This document shows positions 44,837-52,777 of a DNA stretch of 64,000 nucleotides, piece after piece. The DNA comes from Alterinioella nitratireducens (GTDB taxonomy: Bacteria > Pseudomonadota > Alphaproteobacteria > Rhodobacterales > Rhodobacteraceae). The DNA lies in the NCBI RefSeq assembly GCF_013155465.1, contig NZ_JABJVX010000006.1:62001-126000 (forward strand), in the 5' to 3' direction. The first letter of the stretch is position 1; every line of letters begins with the position of its first letter. The notes beneath the pieces were generated by a model. It was not told the origin of the DNA. It saw nothing but the letters and a program-made list of their open reading frames with translations, and searched no databases. The position numbers and the translations under genes are program-made.

Positions 44837-45307
44837 ATGGACAAGATCCCCATGACCCCGACGGGCTACAACGCCCTGGACGCAGAGCTGAAGACCCTGA
44901 AATCGGTCGAGCGTCCGGCCATCATCAAGGCCATCGCCGAGGCGCGTGAGCATGGCGACCTGTCGGAAAACGCCGAATACCATTCCGCCCGCGAAAAGCA
45001 GTCCTTCATCGAGGGCCGCATCAAGGAGATCGAGGGGCTGATCGGCCTGGCGCAGGTGATCGACCCCAAGAAGCTGTCCGGTCCGATCAAGTTCGGGGCC
45101 ACGGTCGAGCTGGTCGATGAAGAGACCGAGGAAGAAAAGACCTACCAGATCGTGGGCGAGGCCGAGGCCAAGATCGAGGCCGGTCTGCTCAACATCAACT
45201 CGCCCCTCGCGCGTGCCTTGATCGGCAAGGAGGAAGGTGACAGTGTCGAGGTGAAGACCCCCGGCGGCAGCAAGGATTACGAGATCGTCAAGGTCTCCTA
45301 CATCTAG
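44837..45307 (+). CDS. greA: Transcription elongation factor GreA
   Basis: A 156-residue factor that rescues backtracked RNA polymerase by stimulating RNA cleavage. The coiled-coil tip acidic residues are in [20 protein letters not shown]; the C-terminal FKBP-like domain ends [35 protein letters not shown] is the usual N-terminus. The ribosome site is weak; an internal ATG five codons on is an alternative. Confidence 0.95.
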   Translation: MDKIPMTPTGYNALDAELKTLKSVERPAIIKAIAEAREHGDLSENAEYHSAREKQSFIEGRIKEIEGLIGLAQVIDPKKLSGPIKFGATVELVDEETEEEKTYQIVGEAEAKIEAGLLNINSPLARALIGKEEGDSVEVKTPGGSKDYEIVKVSYI

Positions 45308-45343
45308 TATCATACTCATGCCGCAACGCGGAACCTGGTGGGC

Positions 45344-46366
45344 ATGGCAGACGAGAAGCACTTTTCGACGATAGAACTGGGCGCCTTCGCGTCTGATCCC
45401 GCGACCTCGCGCATCACCATGATCGAGGTCGTGGCGCTCGGGCTGACGGTGGTCTGGCTCATCGGCGTGATCTACTTCTTCTATGGCACCGACATGTCCG
45501 GCCTGGGCGAAGCCTCGACGCTTGAGGCGGTGATGATCATGCTCGGCATCTTCGTGCCGGTGGCGCTGATCTGGGTCGCGGCCTCGGCGGCCAAGACGGC
45601 GCGCATATTGCGCGAGGAATCGGCCCGCCTGCAAAGCGCCATCGACGCGATGCGCGCGGCCTATGTCGTGCAACAGCAGGCTGGCGGATTGGGCTCGAAG
45701 TCCGATGTGGCGCTGAAACTGGAAGAGATCGCCGAGGCGCAGCGCCAGGCGGAAAACGCGCTGGCCACCTTCACCTCGATCCGCAAGGCCGCAGAAAGCG
45801 CCGATGCCCGCGCCGCCGTCGCCCATGCCCCCCCAACGGCAGAGACCCCGCAGCCGACCCTGGGCCTGGGCACCCCGGCGGAGGCATTGCAGGAGCCGAT
45901 CTCGGTCGCCGATTTCATCAAGGCGCTGAACTTCCCGGAGAACGAGAACGACAAGGAAGGTTTCCGCACCCTGCGCCGCGCCCTGGGCGATCCCTTTACC
46001 AAGCGCCTGATCCGCGCCAGCCAGGACGTGCTGACCCTGCTCAGCCAGGACGGCATCTACATGGACGACCTGCGCCCCGACCGCGCCAAGCCCGAGCTGT
46101 GGCGGAAATTCGCCAAGGGTGAGCGTGGCAAGGCCATCGCGGGGCTTGGCGGTATCCGCGACCGGTCTTCGCTGGCGCTGTCCTCGGGGCGGATGAAGCA
46201 GGATCCCGTATTCCGCGACGCGGTGCATCACTTCCTGCGCCAGTTCGACAAGACGCTGGTGGATTTCGAGCAGAACGCCACGGATGAGGAAATTATCCAG
46301 ATGGCCGAAACCCGCACCTCGCGCGCCTTCATGCTGCTTGGCCGGGTGACGGGAACCTTTGACTGA
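45344..46366 (+). CDS. Membrane protein of unknown function with coiled-coil
   Basis: A 340-residue protein. Two membrane helices lie at ~27-48 (ALGLTVVWLIGVIYFFYG) and ~62-82 (VMIMLGIFVPVALIWVAASA), followed by a coiled coil (~85-150), a proline-rich linker and a conserved-looking helical C-terminal domain (~185-340: PISVADFIKALNFPENENDKEGF, LIRASQDVLTLLSQDGIYMDDL). I have seen similar proteins beside greA in Rhodobacterales but cannot name a family. A GTG six bases upstream of the chosen ATG is an equally possible start. Confidence 0.7.
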   Translation: MADEKHFSTIELGAFASDPATSRITMIEVVALGLTVVWLIGVIYFFYGTDMSGLGEASTLEAVMIMLGIFVPVALIWVAASAAKTARILREESARLQSAIDAMRAAYVVQQQAGGLGSKSDVALKLEEIAEAQRQAENALATFTSIRKAAESADARAAVAHAPPTAETPQPTLGLGTPAEALQEPISVADFIKALNFPENENDKEGFRTLRRALGDPFTKRLIRASQDVLTLLSQDGIYMDDLRPDRAKPELWRKFAKGERGKAIAGLGGIRDRSSLALSSGRMKQDPVFRDAVHHFLRQFDKTLVDFEQNATDEEIIQMAETRTSRAFMLLGRVTGTFD

Positions 46367-46377
46367 GCGCGACGGCT

Positions 46378-46421
46378 GCGGCCCGTCAACGGGCCGCGAG
46401 TGCGCTCGGTCGACCGAGCGC
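46378..46421. repeat. Twin palindrome element D
   Basis: First unit GCGGCCCGTCAACGGGCCGC (46378-46397) is a palindrome except for the central base pair (GTCAAC in place of GTCGAC). Second unit has the perfect core GCGCTCGGTCGACCGAGCGC (46402-46421), extendable by one base each side. Spacer GAGT. It begins 11 bases after the stop at 46366, between convergent genes. Confidence 0.88.
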
Positions 46422-46439
46422 ATCACCCGCCCATGAGGG

Positions 46440-46919
46440 TCACCCCCGCCGCGCCGCCTCGATCCGGGCCACGTCGATCTTGTCCATCTCCATCATCGCG
46501 GCGAAAACGCGCTCTGCCTCGTCGCCGCCTGCCGCCATGCCCTCGCTCAGCACGCGCGGCGTGATCTGCCAGTTGACGCCCCACCGGTCCTTGCACCAGC
46601 CGCATTGGCTGGCCTGCCCGCCATTGCCAATGATCGCCTCCCAGTAGCGGTCGGTCTCGGCCTGATCCGCGGTCGCGACCTGGAAGGAAAACGCCTGCGT
46701 TTGCGGAAAGTGCGGACCACCGTTCAGGCCGAGGCAGGGCAGCCCCAGAACGGTGAATTCGACCGTCAGCACCTCCCCCGCCTTACCGCCCGGAAAATCG
46801 CTCGGGGCGCGGCTGACGGCGGTGACGGCACTATCTGGAAAGGTTTCGGCGTAGAACCGGGCCGCGGCCCCGGCGTCCTTGTCGAACCAGAGGCAGATGC
46901 GGTTCCTCGGAATGCTCAT
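46440..46919 (-). CDS. VOC family protein (PhnB-like)
   Basis: A 159-residue protein of the vicinal-oxygen-chelate fold, PhnB/3-demethylubiquinone methyltransferase-like subgroup: ICLWFDKDAGAAARFYAETFPDS, LGLNGGPHFPQTQAFSFQV and GWCKDRWGVNWQITPR. The metal-binding pattern of true glyoxalases is incomplete and no enzyme function is assigned. GGAGGG precedes the ATG. A perfect inverted repeat lies 23 bases upstream of the start. Confidence 0.85.
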   Translation of the reverse strand: MSIPRNRICLWFDKDAGAAARFYAETFPDSAVTAVSRAPSDFPGGKAGEVLTVEFTVLGLPCLGLNGGPHFPQTQAFSFQVATADQAETDRYWEAIIGNGGQASQCGWCKDRWGVNWQITPRVLSEGMAAGGDEAERVFAAMMEMDKIDVARIEAARRG

Positions 46920-46941
46920 GATCGGGGCCCTCCTCGTGCAT

Positions 46942-46960
46942 GACTGGACTCTGTCCAGTC
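46942..46960. promoter_or_regulatory. Perfect inverted repeat upstream of the VOC gene, possible operator
   Basis: GACTGGAC-TCT-GTCCAGTC: 8-base perfect arms with a 3-base spacer in the 64-base gap between the hemerythrin stop and the VOC start. No T run follows in either direction, so an operator is more likely than a terminator. Confidence 0.55.
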
Positions 46961-46983
46961 TACCACACCCGGCACAGCCCGCG

Positions 46984-47460
46984 TCAGTCCTCCAGGCTGT
47001 CCTCGCGCTTGTCGTCGATCAACTCGCCCTCCTGCGCCTTGCGCTTGAGGAACCGGTCGCCGTAGCCGTCGATTTCCGAGGCGTCGATCTCCTCTTTCGC
47101 GCGGGCAAAGACCTCGTCTTCTTCCTCGTCGATGTGATGCTCGTAATCATGCTTGAGCTTGTCGAACCTGTCCGACCAGCCCTCGGCCCCGATCTCCATC
47201 CCGTTCAGCTCCTCCAGAAGGTCATCGAGCTGCTGATGTTCATGCACCGAATGGCGCGCAGCATCCTGGCCCCAGGTCTTCGAGATGAGCTTGGAATAGA
47301 ACGTCTCCTCCTCGGCGGCGGCATGGGCCTTCACGTCGCGATAGAAGCTGTCCCAGGCCTGTTTCCTGGCGCTCTTGTCGCTGGCGTCGTCGGCCAGTGT
47401 CGCCAGCCACGCGCGGTGCTGATCGTGGTCCTTCTTGATGGCGTCATAGATCGTCGGCAT
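46984..47460 (-). CDS. Hemerythrin HHE domain protein
   Basis: A 158-residue four-helix protein with the HHE iron-binding pattern: H12 in IKKDHDQH, H46 and E50 in KAHAAAEEETFY, H73-H75 in RHSVHEHQQLDDLL, and H in DYEHHIDEEEDEVF. Such cytoplasmic proteins bind a di-iron site and are linked to oxygen or nitric oxide sensing or iron storage. The C-terminus is acidic. Monocistronic, with a terminator not evident. Confidence 0.88.
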   Translation of the reverse strand: MPTIYDAIKKDHDQHRAWLATLADDASDKSARKQAWDSFYRDVKAHAAAEEETFYSKLISKTWGQDAARHSVHEHQQLDDLLEELNGMEIGAEGWSDRFDKLKHDYEHHIDEEEDEVFARAKEEIDASEIDGYGDRFLKRKAQEGELIDDKREDSLED

Positions 47461-47524
47461 GTCGGGTCTCCGGTTCTTGTTCGGGAAAACACCTCAACGC
47501 CGGGGCGCGGCGAGGGTTCCCGGG

Positions 47525-49627
47525 TCAGAGGCCGAACCCCGCATAGGGCAGGAAGGTCACGGGGTCGCCCGGCGTGATCTCCTGCGCCTCATAGGGCAGC
47601 TCCAGCAGCCCCCCGGCCCAGGACAGCCCCGATATCCGGCCCGAGCCTTCGGATTTGAAAAGCTCCACCCGGCCATCCGCCCCGATCCGGGCGCGGGGGT
47701 ATTCGGCGCGGCCATGTTTCTTGGATTTTGCGAAGCCCGCGGGCGCCTGCATCCTCAGCGGCTCCTGCCAGCCCGCGCCCGACAGCAGGCTGAGGGCGGG
47801 GCGCGCGAAGATCAGCGTGCAGACCAGCGCCGCGACCGGATTTCCCGGCAGGCCGAAGACCGGCACGCCCCGCCATTGCGCCAGCGCCAGGGGCCGCCCC
47901 GGTTTCAGCGCGATGCGCCAGTTGGACAGCCGCCCCTCCTCGCGCAATAGCCGCGAGATGTGATCCTCATCCCCCGCCGACGCGCCGCCCGAGGTCAGGA
48001 CCGCATCGGCCTTCGCAGCGTCATCCAGCGCGCGCCGGATCGCGCCCGCATCGTCGGGCTGGCGGCCAAGGTCGATCACCTCATGGCCCCACCCGCGCAG
48101 GATCGCGGTCAGCATCGGGCGGTTGGCGTCGTAGATCTGGCCTGCATCGGCGCTGTCGCCAGCCTCGCGCAGCTCATCCCCGGTCGAGATCACCGCGACC
48201 TTCAGCCGCCGATGGACCGGCACCACGCCATGCCCCGTGGCGGCCAGAAGCGCCAGATCGGGCGCCCGCAAACGGTGACCGGCGGGCAGGATCACGTCGC
48301 CCTCGGCCACGTCCTCGCCCGCCTTGCGGGTGTTCGCGCCGGGCTTGACCGGGCCGTTGAAGGCAACGTGGCGCGCATCGCTGCGGCAATCCTCCTCCAG
48401 CACCACCGTATCCACGCCCTCGGGCAGCGCGGCCCCCGTCAGGATGCGGATCGCGTGGCCCGGGGGCACGGTGCCATCGTAGCGCAACCCCGCCGCCGCG
48501 CGGCCCCGGACCAGCGGCAGAACCTGCGGGCCGTCCCCGGTTGCGGAATGGGCGAACCCGTAGCCATCCACCGCCGCGTTTGGGTTGGGCGGGTTGGCGC
48601 GCAGGGCGCGGGTATCCCCAGCCAGAACACGGCCCGAGGCGGCGTGGAGCGGCACGGTCTCGGTGCCGACCACCGGGTGCAGGATGTCGCGCAACCGCGC
48701 CAGCGCCTCGGGCACCGGCGTCCAGTCCACCCCCGGCGGCAGGGCGAAACAGTCGTCCTTCAACGCGGGCGGGTGCAGCGTCGGGGCAAGCGCTGCGTTC
48801 TGGGCGTCCTCATGGCCGAGGCCCAGAATCCAGCCCTCTTCATCCGAGCGGATGGCCAGCATTGCGTTCAGTTCCGCCTCGGGCAATCGGGCGATGGCCC
48901 GCGCAAGCAGCCGCACCTGCGCCCGGTCGCGGATGTCGTCGCCCTCGGCCTTCACCGCGTCCCGGATCAGCGAGGGCCAGATCTCGGCCAGCACGACCTG
49001 GCCTGATGCCGCCTCGAACGGCCAGACTGTGACCGCCGTGTCAAACCGCCGCCGCAGGCGCGCCAGAACCGGCAGGCCCATCAGAACCTGCGACCCGACC
49101 GCGCCGGCGCCCGCCAGTTGCCAGACGGAAAACGTGCCTTTCGCCAGCGTCTCCACCTGCCGAAACTCCGCGCAGCCATGGCCCCGCCGGTCCCGCCCCT
49201 TGCGCGGCAGATGCTCCAGGTCGCGCCTGGTCCCGTTGCCCCAGAACGGCCCGACACCGGGGAAAAGCGCGTTGATCCCTGCTGCCACCTGCCAGCGATT
49301 GTTGCGCTGCGGCCCATCCTCGATCCGCGCCTCCAGCCAGTCCCAAAGCGCAAACGGATCGGCCTTGCCCGTCACCGCGCCCGCCACGCCTTGCGGATAG
49401 CCAAAGGGAAAATCGAACCCGGCCAGCACCCGGCGTCCGGCGGCGATCTCCTCACGAAAAAGACCCGCAAGCCACGCCTCGGCCACCTGCCGGTTGCGCA
49501 GGTAGACCGGCTCCTCCTCGACGCCATTCCGCACGACCCCGGCCCAGATCGCGTCCGGCTTGGGCACCGCGCCGCGATCGTTGCCGCCGGACCAATCGAC
49601 CATGACGATGGTGTCGAAGCGGCTCAT
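47525..49627 (-). CDS. Fusion: RNase-H-like (DUF429-type) domain + MoeA molybdopterin molybdotransferase
   Basis: A 700-residue fusion. Residues ~1-290 show VDWSGG (D11), AGFDFPFGYP (D72) and later acidic residues, resembling DUF429-type predicted nucleases with an RNase H fold; the role is unknown. Residues ~301-700 are MoeA, which inserts molybdate into adenylylated molybdopterin: NPNAAVDGYGFA at 348-359, SGGASAGDEDH, and LPGNPVAAL. The two parts read continuously with no internal start signal. Overlaps mobB by 4 bases in a moeA-mobB-mobA cofactor cluster. Confidence 0.85.
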   Translation of the reverse strand: MSRFDTIVMVDWSGGNDRGAVPKPDAIWAGVVRNGVEEEPVYLRNRQVAEAWLAGLFREEIAAGRRVLAGFDFPFGYPQGVAGAVTGKADPFALWDWLEARIEDGPQRNNRWQVAAGINALFPGVGPFWGNGTRRDLEHLPRKGRDRRGHGCAEFRQVETLAKGTFSVWQLAGAGAVGSQVLMGLPVLARLRRRFDTAVTVWPFEAASGQVVLAEIWPSLIRDAVKAEGDDIRDRAQVRLLARAIARLPEAELNAMLAIRSDEEGWILGLGHEDAQNAALAPTLHPPALKDDCFALPPGVDWTPVPEALARLRDILHPVVGTETVPLHAASGRVLAGDTRALRANPPNPNAAVDGYGFAHSATGDGPQVLPLVRGRAAAGLRYDGTVPPGHAIRILTGAALPEGVDTVVLEEDCRSDARHVAFNGPVKPGANTRKAGEDVAEGDVILPAGHRLRAPDLALLAATGHGVVPVHRRLKVAVISTGDELREAGDSADAGQIYDANRPMLTAILRGWGHEVIDLGRQPDDAGAIRRALDDAAKADAVLTSGGASAGDEDHISRLLREEGRLSNWRIALKPGRPLALAQWRGVPVFGLPGNPVAALVCTLIFARPALSLLSGAGWQEPLRMQAPAGFAKSKKHGRAEYPRARIGADGRVELFKSEGSGRISGLSWAGGLLELPYEAQEITPGDPVTFLPYAGFGL

Positions 49628-50115
49628 GGCCCGATCTCCGTTGCGATGAAATCGGCGATGGCCTGGGTGTCATCCAGATGCAGAACGGGCCGATCCGTAG
49701 CGGGCACGCTGTCCGAAGCAACGGCCCGGATCGTCGGGTCGCTATCGGCCAGCAACCCCTGCCCGGTCACGCCCCGATGCGCCTCGATCTTCGGGTGCCC
49801 CGCGCGCTTGAACCCCTCGACCAGCACCAGATCGACGGGGGAGAGCTGTGCCAGCAGCGCCTCAAGCCCCGGCTCCTCCGCGCCGCGCAATTCGGTCATC
49901 AGCGCCCATCTGGTGCTTGAGGCCAACAACACCTGGCTCGCCCCTGCGGCGCGGTGACGAAAACTGTCGGTGCCGGACTGATCGACATCGACCGCGTGAT
50001 GGGCGTGCTTGATGGTGGAAACCGTGAGACCCCGGCCCGCAAACTCCGTCACCAGCCGTTCCACCAGCCCGGTCTTGCCGGAGTTCTTCCAGCCCACGAC
50101 ACCGAAAAGCCTCAT
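49624..50115 (-). CDS. mobB: Molybdopterin-guanine dinucleotide biosynthesis protein MobB
   Basis: A 163-residue GTP-binding protein supporting MobA in Moco guanylylation. P-loop GWKNSGKTGL is at residues 8-17; TIKHAHHAVDVDQSGTDSFRH carries the conserved histidines and DLVLVEGFKRAGHPKIE the later signature. It overlaps both neighbours by 4 bases. Confidence 0.93.
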   Translation of the reverse strand: MRLFGVVGWKNSGKTGLVERLVTEFAGRGLTVSTIKHAHHAVDVDQSGTDSFRHRAAGASQVLLASSTRWALMTELRGAEEPGLEALLAQLSPVDLVLVEGFKRAGHPKIEAHRGVTGQGLLADSDPTIRAVASDSVPATDRPVLHLDDTQAIADFIATEIGP

Positions 50116-50723
50116 GCCAGCAGCCCCTCGGCCAGGATCAGGTCATCTGGCGTGTTGACGTTGAAGAACGGATCGAAGGGCGTGCCGGGAAAGACCGCCA
50201 AGGCCGTGCCGTGCCGGTCGGTCCAGGCCACGACCTTGCGGATGCCCTCGTCCAGCGCGCCCCGCAGATCGTCGCGCAGATCGACGGGCCAGAGGCCGAA
50301 TGTGGGTTGCCTGAGCGCGCCTTTCTCCGGGTCATGCGTTGCGGCCAGCGCAATGGGTTTCCCCTGCGCCTCTGCCGCCAGCAACAATTGCGGCACCAGG
50401 TCGGCGGGGAAGAACGGCGTATCGGCGGCGGCGGTGACGATGTGGCTCGCGCCATCACCGGCGGCCCAATCCATCCCCGCCAGCACCCCGGCCAGAGGCC
50501 CCGGATGCCGCCCCACGCTGTCGGGCAGCACCGTCAGCCCCAGATCGGCGAACCGGGCCGGATCGCCATTGGCGTTGAGCGCAAGGCCCGCGACCTGCGG
50601 CTCCAGCCGGTCGATCACGCGGGAAATCAACGATTGCCCGCCGAGCATCAACCGGCCCTTGTCACCGCCGCCCATGCGGCTGGCGAGGCCACCTGCAAGG
50701 ATCACGCCGAGAGGCTGTTTCAT
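50112..50723 (-). CDS. mobA: Molybdenum cofactor guanylyltransferase
   Basis: A 203-residue nucleotidyltransferase that attaches GMP to molybdopterin to form MGD for DMSO-reductase-family enzymes. LGVILAGGLASRMGGGDKGRL is the GTP-binding loop; AAADTPFFPADLV and FFNVNTPDDL are the metal-binding motifs (D in ADTPF, N-x-N-x-P). The ATG at 50723 begins the recognisable protein. Confidence 0.94.
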   Translation of the reverse strand: MKQPLGVILAGGLASRMGGGDKGRLMLGGQSLISRVIDRLEPQVAGLALNANGDPARFADLGLTVLPDSVGRHPGPLAGVLAGMDWAAGDGASHIVTAAADTPFFPADLVPQLLLAAEAQGKPIALAATHDPEKGALRQPTFGLWPVDLRDDLRGALDEGIRKVVAWTDRHGTALAVFPGTPFDPFFNVNTPDDLILAEGLLA

Positions 50724-50748
50724 GACCAACCCTCCCCGCCCGCGCGTT

Positions 50749-50788
50749 CGGGAATTTTCGAAAATTCCCGGATCTTGTTTCGAAACAA
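50749..50788. repeat. Twin palindrome element E (AT-rich arms, TCGA centres)
   Basis: A 22-base perfect palindrome (50749-50770; inner core GAATTTTCGAAAATTC) and a 14-base one TTGTTTCGAAACAA (50775-50788), 4 bases apart (GATC). Both are centred on TCGA. The pair begins 8 bases after the fdhD stop on the reverse strand and precedes mobA. Confidence 0.85.
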
Positions 50789-50796
50789 AATGCCCC

Positions 50797-51684
50797 TCAT
50801 CCGCGCGCCCCCTTGCGCCCGTGTTTGCGCGGTTCCTCGCCCACGCCCGCCGGATCGACGTCGCGCACCAACCGCGCCTCCCCCGCCAGACAGACAAAGC
50901 GCCGCCCCTTCAGCCGCCCGATCAGGGTCAACCCGACCTGGCGCGCGATCTCCACCCCCCAGGCGGTGAAGCCCGAGCGCGAGACCAGCACCGGAATGCC
51001 CATCAGCGCCGTCTTGATCACCATCTCCGAGGTCAGCCGCCCTGTGGTGTAGAGGATCTTGTCCGCCGCCTCCGCCCCGGTGTCATACATCCACCCCGCC
51101 ACCTTATCGACCGCGTTATGCCGCCCGACATCCTCCATATAGACCAGCGGGCGGTCGCCCTGACACAGCACCGTGCCGTGAATGGCACCGGCCTCCAGGT
51201 AGAGGCTCGGCGTGCGGTTGATCTGGTGGCTCAACGCATAAAGCCAAGATGCCCGCAACTCGGCGCGCGGCAGGGTCAGCCCCTCCAGCCCCTCCATCAT
51301 GTCGCCGAAGACGGTGCCGACCGCGCAGCCGCTGGTCCGGGTCTTTCGCGCCAGCTTGGCCTCGTGATCGGTCTCGGCCTCGGTGCGCACGACGACGACC
51401 CCGAGCTCCGCGTCATGGTCCACACCTGTCACGCGATCCGCCTTTGACAACATCCCCTGGTTGCGCAGGAACCCGAGCGCCAGGTATTCGGGGTGGTCGC
51501 CGATGGTCATCGCCGTCACGATCTCGCGCGCGTTCAGGTAGATCGTCAGGGGCCGCTCCTCGACCACGTTCAGCGTCACCTGCGCGCCGCTCTCGTCATG
51601 CCCCTCGACCGCCCGCGACAGGGCCGCCGCCTTGGGGTCGGGGGCGATCAGGTAGCGCGCCAGAAAGTCATCACGAACAGCCAT
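50797..51684 (-). CDS. fdhD: Formate dehydrogenase accessory sulfurtransferase FdhD
   Basis: A 295-residue protein that sulfurates the Mo cofactor for formate dehydrogenase. VYMEDVGRHNAVDKVAGW, LTSEMVIKTALMGIPVLVSRSG and ERPLTIYLNAREIVTAMTIGD are family motifs. The usual CxxC of E. coli FdhD appears here as GCAVGT, with only the first cysteine. The ATG at 51684 has GGAG seven bases upstream. Upstream of mobA in the same direction, which links it to the Moco block. Confidence 0.92.
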   Translation of the reverse strand: MAVRDDFLARYLIAPDPKAAALSRAVEGHDESGAQVTLNVVEERPLTIYLNAREIVTAMTIGDHPEYLALGFLRNQGMLSKADRVTGVDHDAELGVVVVRTEAETDHEAKLARKTRTSGCAVGTVFGDMMEGLEGLTLPRAELRASWLYALSHQINRTPSLYLEAGAIHGTVLCQGDRPLVYMEDVGRHNAVDKVAGWMYDTGAEAADKILYTTGRLTSEMVIKTALMGIPVLVSRSGFTAWGVEIARQVGLTLIGRLKGRRFVCLAGEARLVRDVDPAGVGEEPRKHGRKGARG

Positions 51685-51743
51685 TTGCATCTCCTGCCGC
51701 AAGCGCATAAGCGAGGGGTCATGTCCCAAACTAGGGGTCCGGC

Positions 51744-52448
51744 ATGGCAATCTCCACACCCAAAAGCGCCTATCTGAAGGGCGCGACCGGCGCGCTTCCG
51801 TTTTTGCTGGTGGTCGTTCCCTTCGGGATGCTCTTCGGCGTGGTCGGAACCGAGGCCGGGTTGAACCTGGCGCAGGTGATGGGGTTCTCGACCCTCGTCA
51901 TCGCGGGCGCGGCGCAGTTCACCGCCGTGCAGCTGATGGTGGATGAGGCCCCCACCATCGTCGTCATCGTCTCGGCCCTCGCGGTCAACCTGCGCATGGC
52001 GATGTATGCGGCGGCACTGGCCCCCTATCTCGGACCGGCCCCGTTCTGGCAGCGGGCGATCATCGCCTATCTCAATGTCGATCAGACCTATGCCATGTCG
52101 CATCAGCAATTCGAGGCGGAGCCCCAGATGCCCCTTCCCGCACGCGTCGCCTTCTTCTTCGGTTGCGCCACGCCGATCCTGCCGATGTGGGTCGTGGCCA
52201 CCTATGTGGGGGCCGTCGCGGGCGCCGCCATCCCGCCGGAGTTTGCGCTCGATTTCGCGGTGCCCATCACCTTCATCGCGCTGGTGGCCCCGGGCCTGCG
52301 CACGCTGGCCCATGTCTCGGCGGCGGCCACTTCGGTCATCCTGGCGCTGGCGCTTGGCTGGATCCCGCATAACCTGTGGATCCTCGCGGCAGGCATCGGC
52401 GGCATGATCGTCGGGGCCGAGGTCGAACGCAGAGGCACCGCGCAATGA
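51744..52448 (+). CDS. azlC: AzlC family branched-chain amino acid exporter, large subunit
   Basis: A 234-residue membrane protein with five or six helices; GALPFLLVVVPFGMLFGVVG, GAAQFTAVQLM and NLRMAMYAAALAPYL are AzlC hallmarks. With AzlD it exports branched-chain amino acids or their analogues. Overlaps azlD by 4 bases (ATGA). Divergent from fdhD with a 59-base gap. Confidence 0.9.
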   Translation: MAISTPKSAYLKGATGALPFLLVVVPFGMLFGVVGTEAGLNLAQVMGFSTLVIAGAAQFTAVQLMVDEAPTIVVIVSALAVNLRMAMYAAALAPYLGPAPFWQRAIIAYLNVDQTYAMSHQQFEAEPQMPLPARVAFFFGCATPILPMWVVATYVGAVAGAAIPPEFALDFAVPITFIALVAPGLRTLAHVSAAATSVILALALGWIPHNLWILAAGIGGMIVGAEVERRGTAQ

Positions 52449-52777
52449 CCGCCTGGTCCGACCCCGCGATCTGGGGCATCATGGCCGCGCTCGGGCTTGG
52501 CACCTACACGCTGCGCCTGTCCTTCCTGGGGCTTCTGGGGGGCCGCGCGATCCCGGAATGGGCGCTGCGCCACCTGCGCTATACCGCGGTCACCATCCTG
52601 CCCGCGCTGATCACGCCCGCGGTGCTCTGGCCCGAGGCCACCGGAGGCCAGACCGACCCCGCCCGCCTGGCCGCCGCCGCCGTTGCCCTGATCGGCGGCT
52701 ACGTGACCCGCAATGCGATCGTGGCCATTGTCGGCGGGATGGCCACGCTCTACCTGGTGCAGTTCGCGGGCTTCTAG
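52445..52777 (+). CDS. azlD: AzlD family protein, small subunit of the AzlCD exporter
   Basis: A 110-residue protein with four helices; [19 protein letters not shown] and the [14 protein letters not shown] segment match AzlD. It needs AzlC for function. Its stop overlaps the convergent mscL stop by 4 bases. Confidence 0.88.
   Translation: MTAWSDPAIWGIMAALGLGTYTLRLSFLGLLGGRAIPEWALRHLRYTAVTILPALITPAVLWPEATGGQTDPARLAAAAVALIGGYVTRNAIVAIVGGMATLYLVQFAGF

Noticed and set aside
44765-46426. 553-codon leftward frame over greA and the unknown membrane gene
   Set aside because: greA on the other strand is certain, and the product shows shadow composition.
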